Shown: positions 55,437 to 64,000 of the stretch, piece after piece
Position numbering within the stretch: the first letter of the stretch is position 1
Layout: every line of letters begins with the position of its first letter
NCBI GenBank assembly: GCA_949289635.1
Contig: CASEOS010000011.1
Coordinates: forward strand, 1-64,000
DNA length: 64,000 bases
DNA from: an uncultured Eubacteriales bacterium
Lineage (GTDB): Bacteria > Bacillota > Clostridia > TANB77 > CAG-508
Reading direction: 5' to 3'
Program-made: the position numbers and the translations under genes
Notes under the pieces: model-generated
Databases searched by the model: none
Told to the model about the DNA's origin: nothing
What the model saw: only the letters and a program-made list of their open reading frames with translations

Positions 55437-56630
55437 TTATATGATTTTTGCTTGTTTTTCTCCATCTTTCAATCGAATTGAAATTTCATCTTCTGTTCTT
55501 AAATCTGTTATGCTTTTGACAATCATTCCGTCTTTCTCTATGATAGAATATCCTCTTGTCAAGGTTTTCAATGGGCTTAATGTATCTAATTTTGATACTA
55601 ACTCAATATATTTATTTTTATTTTTTTCCTTTATTTTATTCATGACATTTTCTAATTGTTTTATATAAGAATCAATTTTAATATAATTCTCTTGAATTCT
55701 TCTTGTTGGCTCTTTAAAAACAGAACTTGACATACATTTGTCATATCGCAATTTCATAATTTCTAGTTTTTTGGTTAATGCCATTTTTAATCGATTTTGA
55801 TATGTATTGATTTTCTGTTTTACTTCATAGATATCTGGTACAGCCAATTCTGCCGCAGCTGATGGTGTTGGCGCTCTTAAATCTGCCACAAAATCAGAGA
55901 TTGAAAAATCAGTTTCATGTCCTACTGCTGATATAATTGGAATTTTTGATTCATAAATACTATATGCAACCACTTCCTCATTAAATGGCCATAAATCTTC
56001 TAGAGAGCCTCCACCTCTTGCTAAAATGATGACATCTGCTAATTGGTTTTGATTCATATAAGCAATACCTTCTGCAATTTTTTCTGCCGCTCCTTCTCCT
56101 TGAACAGGTACTGGTAAAAGTCTAATATACACATTTGGATTTCTTCTTGTAGATACATTAATAATATCTCTAATGACAGAACCTGTTTGTGAAGTTAATA
56201 CTCCAATCACTTTTGGCATCATTGGTATTTTTTGTTTATGCCTTTGATCAAATAGTCCTTTTTTTTCTAATTCTTCTTTTAATTTTTGATATTTGGTATA
56301 TAAATCTCCTACTCCATCTTCTTCCATCACTTTTGCATAAATTTGGTAAATACCATCTCTTTCAAATACAGAAACAGAGCCTAATATATATACTTTCATA
56401 CCATCTTTTGGTTCGAAATTTAATTTTTGTGCATATGATTTGAACATAATACATTTTATTAAAGAGTTTTCATCTTTTAATGTAAAATATAAATGTCCTG
56501 TATAGTGATGTTTGAAATTAGAAATTTCACCCTTTATTAAAATATTATTTAAATATTCATCATCTGCAATTTTATTTTTTATATATTTATTTAAATCTGT
56601 TACACTAATTGCCATTTCTGCGTATTTCAT
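55437..56630 (-). CDS. xseA: Exodeoxyribonuclease VII large subunit
   Basis: 397 aa. N-terminal OB-fold (LNNILIKGEISNFKHHYTGH), catalytic domain with GVLTSQTGSVIRDI, ARGGGSLEDLWPFNEE and SAVGHETDFSISDFVADLRA, then a coiled-coil C-terminus. Degrades single-stranded DNA in repair. After nusB. Confidence 0.97.
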   Translation of the reverse strand: MKYAEMAISVTDLNKYIKNKIADDEYLNNILIKGEISNFKHHYTGHLYFTLKDENSLIKCIMFKSYAQKLNFEPKDGMKVYILGSVSVFERDGIYQIYAKVMEEDGVGDLYTKYQKLKEELEKKGLFDQRHKQKIPMMPKVIGVLTSQTGSVIRDIINVSTRRNPNVYIRLLPVPVQGEGAAEKIAEGIAYMNQNQLADVIILARGGGSLEDLWPFNEEVVAYSIYESKIPIISAVGHETDFSISDFVADLRAPTPSAAAELAVPDIYEVKQKINTYQNRLKMALTKKLEIMKLRYDKCMSSSVFKEPTRRIQENYIKIDSYIKQLENVMNKIKEKNKNKYIELVSKLDTLSPLKTLTRGYSIIEKDGMIVKSITDLRTEDEISIRLKDGEKQAKII

Positions 56631-56682
56631 ATCATACTTCCTCTAATTTAAACTAGGGATATATAAAATATCCCTGCCGCAT

Positions 56683-57084
56683 CTATTTGTTGACAATACT
56701 TGCCAATATTCCATTTACAAAGTTTTTTGATGAATCTTCTCCATATTTTTTAGCCAATTCCACTGCTTCATTAATTACCACTTTAAATGGTATATCTTTA
56801 TATTGAATTTCATAAATGGCTAGCTTTAATATAGATAAATCTATTTTAGAAATTCTGTCAATTTTCCAATCTGATTTCAAATTTTTCTCAATAAATCCTA
56901 AAATTTCTTCTCTATGTTCTTCAATTCCTAAAACTGCATCTTGTATATATTCTCTTGCATCTTTATTTTCTATATTTTCGCTTTCAAAATATAAATCAAT
57001 TTGTTCTTTTAAGTTATCTTGTTTTTGTATTTCTAAACTATAAATTAATTTAAAAGCGCTCTCTCTAATTGCTGTTCTATTCAT
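56683..57084 (-). CDS. nusB: Transcription antitermination factor NusB
   Basis: 133 aa all-helical boxA-binding partner of S10 (27180). [20 protein letters not shown] start, [32 protein letters not shown] end. ATG at 57084 chosen because AAGGG is 8 nt upstream. Follows the DUF2273 gene. Confidence 0.95.
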   Translation of the reverse strand: MNRTAIRESAFKLIYSLEIQKQDNLKEQIDLYFESENIENKDAREYIQDAVLGIEEHREEILGFIEKNLKSDWKIDRISKIDLSILKLAIYEIQYKDIPFKVVINEAVELAKKYGEDSSKNFVNGILASIVNK

Positions 57085-57096
57085 ATCCATTCCCTT

Positions 57097-57300
57097 CTAC
57101 ATTTTATCTATAAAACTTTTTAATTTTGTTTTTACTTCTTCTTTATTTCTTTGCACATAATTTCCAATAAATGCACCTAATGCAATGACAACAATTGCTA
57201 ATATCAATTTATCTAATCCTGTTATTAATATTAAAATTGCTATTACTACACCAATAATAACTCCTTTAAATTGGTTCCAAAAATCTTTAAAATTATTCAT
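57097..57300 (-). CDS. DUF2273 small membrane protein
   Basis: 67 aa: a short amphipathic start, two adjoining hydrophobic helices (GVIIGVVIAILILI, LAIVVIALGAFIG) and a basic tail. DUF2273 proteins are encoded with Asp23 and AmaP and probably help anchor Asp23 at the membrane. Lies between amaP and nusB. Confidence 0.85.
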   Translation of the reverse strand: MNNFKDFWNQFKGVIIGVVIAILILITGLDKLILAIVVIALGAFIGNYVQRNKEEVKTKLKSFIDKM

Positions 57301-57341
57301 GCTTTCACAACCTTTCTTAACTCAAACTGATACTTATTATT

Positions 57342-57893
57342 TTATGCCTCTTGTGGTTTGTCTGCAACTTTCTTAACCGTTATATTAACTTCATTAACTT
57401 CTAAATCTGTTGCCTTTTTAATTTTATCTTTTATACTTGTTTGTAATTTTGCAGATAAATCTTTTATAACTGCTTCTGAACTAACTACTAAATTGGCATA
57501 TACTTTTACATTATTTTCTTTATCTAACTCTACTCTTGTTGTCACATCTTCTGTGCTTTCAAATCCTTTTGCTACTGAATTTACTAAATTTTCAATTGTT
57601 TCTTTCGAAATCATCAACTTACCACTTTCATTTTCCAATAAAACGCCTTGTCTTTCTTTGATTTGTTCTTTTGAAGTTGCGTCAAAGAATATGCATTTAA
57701 TAGAAAGTAAAATAAATACAACACTAACTCCTAATATAACCTTACTCCATACATCACTTGCAAGTGCACCATTTACGATTCCACCAACAAGTTCTGCATC
57801 TAACCATCCAAATACTAATAAACATGCTATAATGGCAATTATTAGCATAACATATGAATATATAATTAATGTAATTTTTTCTAAAATTTTCAT
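57342..57893 (-). CDS. amaP: Alkaline shock response membrane anchor AmaP
   Basis: 183 aa. Two N-terminal helices (residues ~8-28 and ~50-68), then an Asp23-like cytosolic domain (ISKETIENLVNSVAKGFEST). AmaP tethers Asp23 to the membrane. Position between asp23 and DUF2273 supports the call. Confidence 0.88.
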   Translation of the reverse strand: MKILEKITLIIYSYVMLIIAIIACLLVFGWLDAELVGGIVNGALASDVWSKVILGVSVVFILLSIKCIFFDATSKEQIKERQGVLLENESGKLMISKETIENLVNSVAKGFESTEDVTTRVELDKENNVKVYANLVVSSEAVIKDLSAKLQTSIKDKIKKATDLEVNEVNITVKKVADKPQEA

Positions 57894-57987
57894 TTCATCT
57901 CTTCTCCTTTATTTTATATAATTTTTATTTACTATTTTTATTATTGTTTTTATTTATTCTTTTATAAATCTTATCTGTTTACCGTTT

Positions 57988-58449
57988 TTATTCTTCATCA
58001 GATTTATTTTCTTCTTCTACTTGTGGTTCCTCTTCTTTTTCATTCATAACAGCATCTGTATTAACACCTTGAACATGTACATTGACTTCTTCTACTTTTA
58101 ATCCTGTCATATTTTCTACTGATTTCTTTACCCTATTTTGAATTTCAAAAGCAACATCTGGTATTCTTGAACCATATTCTACAATAATGTTTACATCTAT
58201 TTTGGCTATATCTCCCTCAATATCTACTTTAATTCCTTTTGCTAAATTTTTCTTTCCACTTAATACTTCTGTAATTCCTCCTGCAAAGCCTCCAGACATT
58301 CCTGATACACCTTGTACTTCTGAAACAGCAACACCTGCTATAACGGCTACAACATCACTTGATATTTGAATACCTTCATTTTCTGTTTTTATTTCTTCAT
58401 CTAATTCTACAACTTCCCCATTTTCTACATTTTTGTTTTCTTCTTCCAT
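57988..58449 (-). CDS. Asp23/Gls24 family envelope stress protein
   Basis: 153 aa. Acidic N- and C-termini around the Asp23 domain (IQISSDVVAVIAGVAVSEVQ, VDVNIIVEYG-like DVNIIVEYGSRIPDVAFEIQ). ATG at 58449 after AGGAGG. First of an asp23-amaP-DUF2273 cluster that continues into nusB-xseA. Confidence 0.92.
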   Translation of the reverse strand: MEEENKNVENGEVVELDEEIKTENEGIQISSDVVAVIAGVAVSEVQGVSGMSGGFAGGITEVLSGKKNLAKGIKVDIEGDIAKIDVNIIVEYGSRIPDVAFEIQNRVKKSVENMTGLKVEEVNVHVQGVNTDAVMNEKEEEPQVEEENKSDEE

Positions 58450-58536
58450 ATCCATTCCTCCTTGTTCTATCTTTTATACGAACAAATTCGCTTTTTGAAA
58501 AATCTTTATGCCTTATCTAATTTTCCAAAAAGAAAA

Positions 58537-58567
58537 AGATATACTTATTTTTCCATATAAGTATATC
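58537..58567 (-). terminator. Probable terminator between fmt and asp23
   Basis: GATATACTTAT and ATAAGTATATC form an 11-bp stem; on the minus strand TTTTTC follows. It would separate priA-def-fmt from the asp23 cluster. Confidence 0.6.
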
Positions 58568-58618
58568 AATTTTTTCTTAAATTTACAACCATTTTCACAA
58601 TATTTACACTTTTTTAAG

Positions 58619-58736
58619 AAAAAGTTGCCAAAGGGGACGTGCCATTTTGGCAACTTTTATTTTTATTAAAAAAATTATAGCTTTATTTTACAGCTAAAAG
58701 GTTGCCAAAATGGCACGTCCCCTTTGGCAACTTTTA
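58619..58736. repeat. Inverted pair of REP-like palindromes (GTTGCCAAA type)
   Basis: 58624-58654 and 58701-58731 are exact reverse complements of each other (31 bp), each with GTTGCCAAA arms and a GGGGACGTGCC core. Same subtype as 14992-15022. The second copy touches the fmt stop codon. Confidence 0.9.
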
Positions 58737-59690
58737 TTCAAAAACATCAAATTCTTGTATAGGATTTCCTCTTAAATAATCTTGTATTGTCATCCTTTTG
58801 GCATTTTCACCTTGTATTTCTAAAACTTTTAAAATACCTTCTTTACATTTTATAAATATACCATCTTTAGGATCTGATACAATCACTGTACCATTTGTTA
58901 AAAATCCTAAATTTTCTGCATATATTTCATCTTCTCCTGCGACTTTTACTTTCCAGAACTTTATCTTTTTTCCATTTAAAAATGTATAGGCTCCCATGAT
59001 AGAGTTTAGCCCTCTAACTAAATTTTTAATTTCTTCAGCTGTTTTATAATCCCAATCAATTTTTGCCATATCTTTTGATAACATTGGTGCAACTGTAAAA
59101 TCTTCTCCTTGTTTTTCTCTTGGTGCAATCCCTTTTTCAATTTGTTTTAATGTTTCTACTAATAGCTCTCCACCAATGACCTTTAATCTATCCCATAGTT
59201 CTCCTGTTGTTTCTTCTTCACCAATTTGCACTTCTTGTTTTAAAATCATATCTCCTGTATCCATTCCAACATCCATATACATAGTTGTAACACCGGTTGT
59301 TTTGTCTCCATTTAATACTGCCCATTGAACTGGTGCTGCTCCTCTATATTGAGGTAATAATGATGCATGAACATTAATACAACCATATGGTGGAATATCT
59401 AATATTTCTTTTGGTAAGATTTTCCCATAAGCTACTACGCAAATCACATCAGGTTGTAATGCTTTTAACACATTTATAAATTCTTCATTCTCTTTTACTT
59501 TTTCTGGTTGATAAATGGTTAAATTCTTTTCCATCGCAAATTCTTTGACAGGACTTGGAATCATTTTCATTCCTCGCCCCTTTGGTTTGTCTGGATTTGT
59601 TACCACACCAATAATTTCATAACCTGCTTCATAGATTGCTTTTAGGCTTTCTTCTGCAAAGTCTGGTGTTCCCATAAATACAACTTTCAT
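58734..59690 (-). CDS. fmt: Methionyl-tRNA formyltransferase
   Basis: 318 aa. KVVFMGTPDFAEESLKAIYE start; catalytic SLLPQYRGAAPVQWAVLNGD; C-terminal OB domain binds tRNA. Uses 10-formyl-THF, the product of fhs (52267). Follows def by 11 bp, the usual pairing. Confidence 0.97.
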   Translation of the reverse strand: MKVVFMGTPDFAEESLKAIYEAGYEIIGVVTNPDKPKGRGMKMIPSPVKEFAMEKNLTIYQPEKVKENEEFINVLKALQPDVICVVAYGKILPKEILDIPPYGCINVHASLLPQYRGAAPVQWAVLNGDKTTGVTTMYMDVGMDTGDMILKQEVQIGEEETTGELWDRLKVIGGELLVETLKQIEKGIAPREKQGEDFTVAPMLSKDMAKIDWDYKTAEEIKNLVRGLNSIMGAYTFLNGKKIKFWKVKVAGEDEIYAENLGFLTNGTVIVSDPKDGIFIKCKEGILKVLEIQGENAKRMTIQDYLRGNPIQEFDVFE

Positions 59691-59701
59691 ACTTTTCTCC
59701 T

Positions 59702-60190
59702 TTATCCTTTTTCTGGTTCAATATATTCTAATGTTCCTGGAATAATTTTATCAATAAATAATTCTCCTTCTAAGTGGTCAAGTTCATGTGAAATCGCTTG
59801 TGCTAATAATTCTTTTGCCTTTACTCTCATTCGTTTTCCATCTCTATCTGTATATTCTGCTACCACTTCTGCTGGTCTGATGACTTTTGCAAATTCATTT
59901 GGAAAACTTAAACAACCTTCATCCACTTCTTGTTCTCCTTTTGTTTTAATGATTATTGGATTAATTAATACGATTAGACCATGGTCATCATATAAATCAA
60001 TCACCACGATTCTTTTCAATACGCCTACTTGAACAGCAGCTAGTCCCACTCCATTATATTTATGCATGGTTTCTATCATATCATCAATCAAAGATTGTAT
60101 TTTCTCACTTACAATATCTTCTTCTGGAACTTCTCTTGATTTTTTCTTTAAAATGTCATCTCCTTGATATCTTAGATTTCTAATTGCCAT
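59702..60190 (-). CDS. def: Peptide deformylase
   Basis: 162 aa metalloenzyme. All three motifs present: GVGLAAVQVG, EGCLSFP (Cys ligand) and HELDHLEG (two His ligands and the catalytic Glu). Between priA and fmt; acts before Map (13316). Confidence 0.97.
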   Translation of the reverse strand: MAIRNLRYQGDDILKKKSREVPEEDIVSEKIQSLIDDMIETMHKYNGVGLAAVQVGVLKRIVVIDLYDDHGLIVLINPIIIKTKGEQEVDEGCLSFPNEFAKVIRPAEVVAEYTDRDGKRMRVKAKELLAQAISHELDHLEGELFIDKIIPGTLEYIEPEKG

Positions 60191-60252
60191 TATATTTTTC
60201 CACCTTTCCTGTTATTCATTTTTTATCTATTTTTTATATTCTATAACAACTC

Positions 60253-60287
60253 AAGTGATGATTTTTTGCTCCGTCCCCAAAATCATC
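60253..60287. repeat. REP-like palindrome (TGATGATTTT type)
   Basis: TGATGATTTTTT...AAAATCATCA with GGGGACGGAGC core, one base after the priA stop codon. Confidence 0.8.
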
Positions 60288-60288
60288 A

Positions 60289-62541
60289 TTAGCTCATATT
60301 GTTTGGATTAATATCAATTGCAATTCTTGTATCTTTTATATTTTCTTGATATATCTCTTTTAAACAAACATTTAAAATTTCGTTTGCTTCTTCTGTCATC
60401 TTTCCTTTTATGATAATTCTCCATCTGTATCGATTTTGAATTTTATCAATTGGACAAGGCATTGGTCTTAAAACCTTAAATTCTTCTTTATTTAATCTTT
60501 TTTCTAAATACTGATATATTTTACTAGATACATTTTTTATTTCTGCCTCTTGATAACTATTTAATCCAATCAATATTATATCGCAAAATGGTGGATATTT
60601 CAACTGTTCTCTAAGTGCAATTTCTGTTTCATAAAATAAGTCATAATTTTGTTTTTGTGCACAAATAATACTAAAATTATCTGGATTATATGTTTGGATA
60701 ACCACTTTTCCTGGTAGATTTTCCCTTCCTGCTCTTCCTGCGACTTGTGTTAAAATTTGGAAGGTTCTTTCATTTGCCCTGTAATCATCAATATTTAAAG
60801 AGCTATCTGCTGCAATAACACCTACCAAGGTTACATTTGGAAAATGATGTCCTTTCACTACCATTTGTGTTCCAATTAAAATATCAATATTTTCATTTTT
60901 AAATGTATTTAGAATGTGTTCATGTGAATTTTTTTTGGTTACTGTATCAATGTCCATTCGAATGGTAGATGCTTCTGGAAATTGTTTATGAATTTCTTGT
61001 TCTAATTTTTGTGTTCCTGTTCCAAAATATCGTATCTTATCACTATGACATTCTGGACAAATGGTCACGACATTTTCTTCATGTCCACAATAATGACATT
61101 TTAATTTTCTTTCATAACTGTGATAAGTCATACTAATATTACAGTTTGGACATTTTACTGTATACCCACAATTTCTACACATGATAAAGGTTGAATATCC
61201 TCTTCTATTTAAAAATAAAATGGTTTGTCTTTTCTGTTTCAAGTTTTCTTCAATACTATTATATAATTCCATACTAAGCATTGAACGATTTCCATTTGCC
61301 AATTCTTGTTTCAAATCAATAATTTCTACTTTTGGAAGTAAAGATTGATTCGCTCTTTTGGTAAGTGTTAATAATTTGATTTTTGTATTTCCAAATTCAT
61401 CTTCATTTGTCGCGTTATAGAAAGTTGTCATATCTGGTGTAGCACTTCCTAATACCAATGGTGCTTGATTTTCTTTTGCTAAAACTTTGGCAATTTCTTT
61501 GGCATGATATCTTGGATTGGTTTCTGATTTATATGAACTATCATGTTCTTCATCTATTATAATGATTCCAATGTTTTCAATTGGTGCAAATATAGCAGAC
61601 CTTGCTCCTATAACAATTCTTGCCTTTTTCTCTCGAATTCTTTCCCATTCATCATGTCTTTCACCAATGGATAATTTACTATGTAAAATAGCAATCTCTT
61701 CTTTTCCAAATCGTGAAATAAATCTATCTAACATCTGTGGCGTTAGAGATATTTCTGGAACTAATACAATCGCATTTTTACCAATTGTCAATACTTTTTC
61801 AATTAATTGTAAATATACTTCTGTTTTTCCTGAACCTGTAACACCATATAGCAAAAATTGTTTATATTCTTCTTTGTCTATTGTTTCTTCTACACTTTTA
61901 TAAGCAATCTCTTGTTCCTCTGTTAATTTTAGCTTATCTGTTTTTTCACAATCTCTCCCCAATAGTGGATTTCTTTCTACCTTTTTTTCTACAATTTCTA
62001 AATAGCCGTTCTTAACTAAAGTGTTCACAATTCCTCTTGCACAATCTGTAAACATTTCAATTTCTGGTACAGTTGCTCCTTCATTGTCTTTTATAAAGCT
62101 TAATACTCTTTTTTGTTTTTCTGATTTTAATTTTCCTATTTCAATTTCAAATTCAATCTCTTCTCTATCTTTCTTTAAATACACACAATTAATTGTTTTA
62201 TCTTGGATTCTTTTTTCTTTATTCTTATTTCTGGTTCCTGGTGTTAGCATTAATTTGATACAGTCAGATACATTACAAAAATATCTCTTTGCCATCCATT
62301 TCGCTAGTGCAATTTGTTTATTGCTCAAATTTTCTTCTAATTTTGCAATATCTTTTACTTCAAAAGTAGATGTTTCTTTTATTCCCACTACAAATGCTTC
62401 TGTTAGTTTTCCACCATTACCAAAAGGAACTAATACTTTACTTCCTACTAATATTAGTTCTTCTAATTCCTTTGGTATGTTATAATCAAAGGTTCTATTT
62501 AATTTTTTTGCTCCTCTATTGATAATGACTTCTGCTACCAT
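60289..62541 (-). CDS. priA: Primosomal replication protein N' (PriA helicase)
   Basis: 750 aa SF2 helicase that restarts stalled forks. 3'-DNA-binding N-terminus (KKLNRTFDYNIPKELEELIL), Walker A GVTGSGKTEVY, DEEHDSSYKSE, eight-Cys zinc region (CRNCGYTVKCPNCN, CHYCG, CPEC) and QVAGRAGRE. Normal length. First of priA-def-fmt. Confidence 0.97.
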   Translation of the reverse strand: MVAEVIINRGAKKLNRTFDYNIPKELEELILVGSKVLVPFGNGGKLTEAFVVGIKETSTFEVKDIAKLEENLSNKQIALAKWMAKRYFCNVSDCIKLMLTPGTRNKNKEKRIQDKTINCVYLKKDREEIEFEIEIGKLKSEKQKRVLSFIKDNEGATVPEIEMFTDCARGIVNTLVKNGYLEIVEKKVERNPLLGRDCEKTDKLKLTEEQEIAYKSVEETIDKEEYKQFLLYGVTGSGKTEVYLQLIEKVLTIGKNAIVLVPEISLTPQMLDRFISRFGKEEIAILHSKLSIGERHDEWERIREKKARIVIGARSAIFAPIENIGIIIIDEEHDSSYKSETNPRYHAKEIAKVLAKENQAPLVLGSATPDMTTFYNATNEDEFGNTKIKLLTLTKRANQSLLPKVEIIDLKQELANGNRSMLSMELYNSIEENLKQKRQTILFLNRRGYSTFIMCRNCGYTVKCPNCNISMTYHSYERKLKCHYCGHEENVVTICPECHSDKIRYFGTGTQKLEQEIHKQFPEASTIRMDIDTVTKKNSHEHILNTFKNENIDILIGTQMVVKGHHFPNVTLVGVIAADSSLNIDDYRANERTFQILTQVAGRAGRENLPGKVVIQTYNPDNFSIICAQKQNYDLFYETEIALREQLKYPPFCDIILIGLNSYQEAEIKNVSSKIYQYLEKRLNKEEFKVLRPMPCPIDKIQNRYRWRIIIKGKMTEEANEILNVCLKEIYQENIKDTRIAIDINPNNMS

Positions 62542-62616
62542 TTCTTTCTCCTTTTCTTGACTTTAAGTATATCAAAATTTCCTTTTTTTAACAAGGAAAA
62601 GTGATAATTTAATATA

Positions 62617-62680
62617 AACAAAAAGTGTACTCAATAAAAAGATTCACTTTTGTGTTTGTTTTATTGAATACACTTATATT
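62617..62680 (-). terminator. Terminator after the FGE-like prepilin gene
   Basis: AAGTGTACTCAATAAAA (62623) and TTTTATTGAATACACTT (62659) form a 17-bp stem with one mismatch; on the minus strand TTTTTGTTT follows. Confidence 0.75.
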
Positions 62681-62705
62681 TTTTCTTTTTACTAATTTTT
62701 TATTT

Positions 62706-64000
62706 CTAATAAATACAGTTTCTAAAACCAATCTCTGATTGTTTATCACCACTATCTTCCCATGAATTCCATGATGCTGCCATATATGTACCATCCATTC
62801 TAAATACTCCTCCTCTTATGACTGAATATAAAAATGATCCAGGACTTCCTGCTTGAAAGTTTCCTAATGTATAACAAAATGTATTCCCTGTAAAATCATA
62901 GATATTTAATACTCTATTTTCTTCTGATGCCCCTGTAGTAATTATAGCCCTTTGCCCATTTTTCTTTATTGCATTTTCAACTGCCTCAGAATTTGTATTA
63001 AAGTCTATCCATGTATTTCCTTCATCTACTGAATATTTTCCTCTAATCAATTGCATATCGTGTTCTGAATAATTTCCCCATTTTTCACTATTTTCAGCAA
63101 TATCTGCTACTGTCAACTCATCACTTTTTACTTCTAAAAATTTACATGCTAAATTATATTGGATATCATACATTAGGCTACTTATCCTATCCCCTAAACT
63201 ATATGTTTCACAAATATTTTCTGCCTCTTCGACTGTGACCCAATTATATGGATACATATCAATTCTTACAGCTGATTGTGTTGCACTACTACTTTCTGTT
63301 CTTGGTTCAAGACTTCCCATTTCATATCTTCCAATATAAAAACCACCATTTTCTTTAATACTATTTAACATCTTCATATAGTTATTATTATATTCTTCCT
63401 CTGTCATTCCACAACCTTCATACCATACATCTGAGTTGTCCATTCCCCAATCCCAGGTATCTTTATAATCAATGGAATATGTGTTCAATACATTATATAA
63501 TTCCTCTTTTGTATTTGCATCTTTTGTAATACTTTTAGGTACCTCTATCCACACATATTCATTTCCATTTTCATCTGCAATTACTAATCCTGTATCTAAA
63601 TCTCCTTCTACATATCTGCAGTTGTCATCTGGATAGTATGGAGTTGTTTCTTCTGTACTTGGTAATGGCATATTGATAAAAACAATATCTCTACTTCCAA
63701 TAGTAACATATCCATTTTCTTCTATTTGTATTCTTTCTTCTGATGTAATCAATCCCTCTCCTTCTAAATCATCTAATAACTCTTCTAATGATTGTGCTGT
63801 ATTTTGGTCTGTATAATCATCTGTTTTTTGTTCTGTTTTCCATAAATCTTTTCTTTCTTCAACCGATGCTGCTCTTGTTTCTACATTTGCCTGACTTGCT
63901 CTCGTTAAAATCCCGTTTTCACCTGTTAATGTCGCAATCGTTACACCAGCTAAAATTAATAATACAATTTTTTGTATATTATCATACCAAAAAACTGAGG
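62706..64000 (-). CDS. Prepilin-like protein with C-terminal FGE/C-type-lectin-like domain, partial
   Basis: Runs off the right edge; about 431 codons are visible. The frame is open to the edge. From 63968 down it reads IVLLILAGVTIATLTGENGI and a pilin helix nearly identical to the protein at 30709, then a linker and a domain ending ICETYSLGDRISSLMYDIQY, NIYDFTGNTFCYTLG, IRGGVFRMDG and IGFRNCIY. That layout matches formylglycine-generating-enzyme-like (C-type lectin) folds seen in surface proteins. The last 32 bases (63969-64000) do not encode the expected KGITLIALVIT signal. No promoter is visible. Confidence 0.7.
   Translation of the reverse strand, partial: SVFWYDNIQKIVLLILAGVTIATLTGENGILTRASQANVETRAASVEERKDLWKTEQKTDDYTDQNTAQSLEELLDDLEGEGLITSEERIQIEENGYVTIGSRDIVFINMPLPSTEETTPYYPDDNCRYVEGDLDTGLVIADENGNEYVWIEVPKSITKDANTKEELYNVLNTYSIDYKDTWDWGMDNSDVWYEGCGMTEEEYNNNYMKMLNSIKENGGFYIGRYEMGSLEPRTESSSATQSAVRIDMYPYNWVTVEEAENICETYSLGDRISSLMYDIQYNLACKFLEVKSDELTVADIAENSEKWGNYSEHDMQLIRGKYSVDEGNTWIDFNTNSEAVENAIKKNGQRAIITTGASEENRVLNIYDFTGNTFCYTLGNFQAGSPGSFLYSVIRGGVFRMDGTYMAASWNSWEDSGDKQSEIGFRNCIY

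Noticed and set aside
62706..63968. Diversity-generating retroelement target
   Set aside because: The fold fits, but there is no template repeat or reverse transcriptase in the window; kept only as a remark.

Overview
The window is low-GC (roughly 30 percent by eye), almost every gene is on the minus strand, and the gene set is that of a Gram-positive, endospore-lineage Clostridia-type bacterium. The evidence is SpoVT, Asp23/AmaP/DUF2273, RNase J, zinc-ribbon S14, L36, L24 and S4, formate-tetrahydrofolate ligase, a RelE-type toxin-antitoxin remnant and prepilin/FGE-like surface proteins. I cannot place it to genus; it resembles uncultured gut Clostridia with small genomes.

Layout, with the minus strand read from high to low coordinates. 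62706-64000: partial prepilin with an FGE-like C-terminus. 62541-58734: priA-def-fmt. 58449-54102: asp23-amaP-DUF2273-nusB-xseA, an anchored membrane protein, xseB and a DUF212 protein. 53928: fhs. 51147-49112: a self-regulated-looking regulator-GNAT-cupin operon. 48960-48725: decayed toxin-antitoxin pair. 48679-48323: tmRNA. 47931-42782: FemAB protein, alr, DUF1189 protein, ftsH. 40322-34397: orphan transketolase N-half, recD2, comF, KAP ATPase. 34265: spoVT. 33567-30587: a surface-type accessory gene and a prepilin. 30031: RNase J. 27180-9010: the complete S10-spc-alpha ribosomal superoperon (rpsJ to rplQ, without rpmD/L30), behind a consensus promoter and an attenuated leader. 8267-412: rpsB-tsf-pyrH-(membrane protein)-frr-ispA-uppS-cdsA-rseP, linking translation to isoprenoid, phospholipid and membrane quality-control functions. 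Plus-strand genes are few: two small proteins, a PepV-type dipeptidase, an unknown 146-aa protein and an M14 peptidase.

Most striking observation: four genes (rseP, a KAP ATPase, recD2 and a membrane-anchored protein) are each split into two frames. In all four the break is a CGG codon followed by A, and skipping the C so that GGA (Gly) is read restores one full-length protein; in three of them this rebuilds a conserved glycine motif. By eye I found no other in-frame CGG codon in the vertically inherited-looking genes. CGG does occur in frame, apparently as Arg, in two foreign-looking accessory genes and one gene remnant. The organism may therefore use CGG-A as a +1 frameshift or quadruplet Gly signal. 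A systematic read or assembly artefact is the main alternative.

The other unusual layer is intergenic. (1) Two ~234-bp giant hairpins have a shared core but different, perfectly paired 52/57-bp arms. (2) A ~80-100-nt GGGGACA structured repeat fills many spacers of the ribosomal operon. (3) A ~125-nt hairpin family carries GTAC-rich tips. (4) Short REP-like palindromes contain GGGACG, one of which encodes the C-terminus of CdsA.
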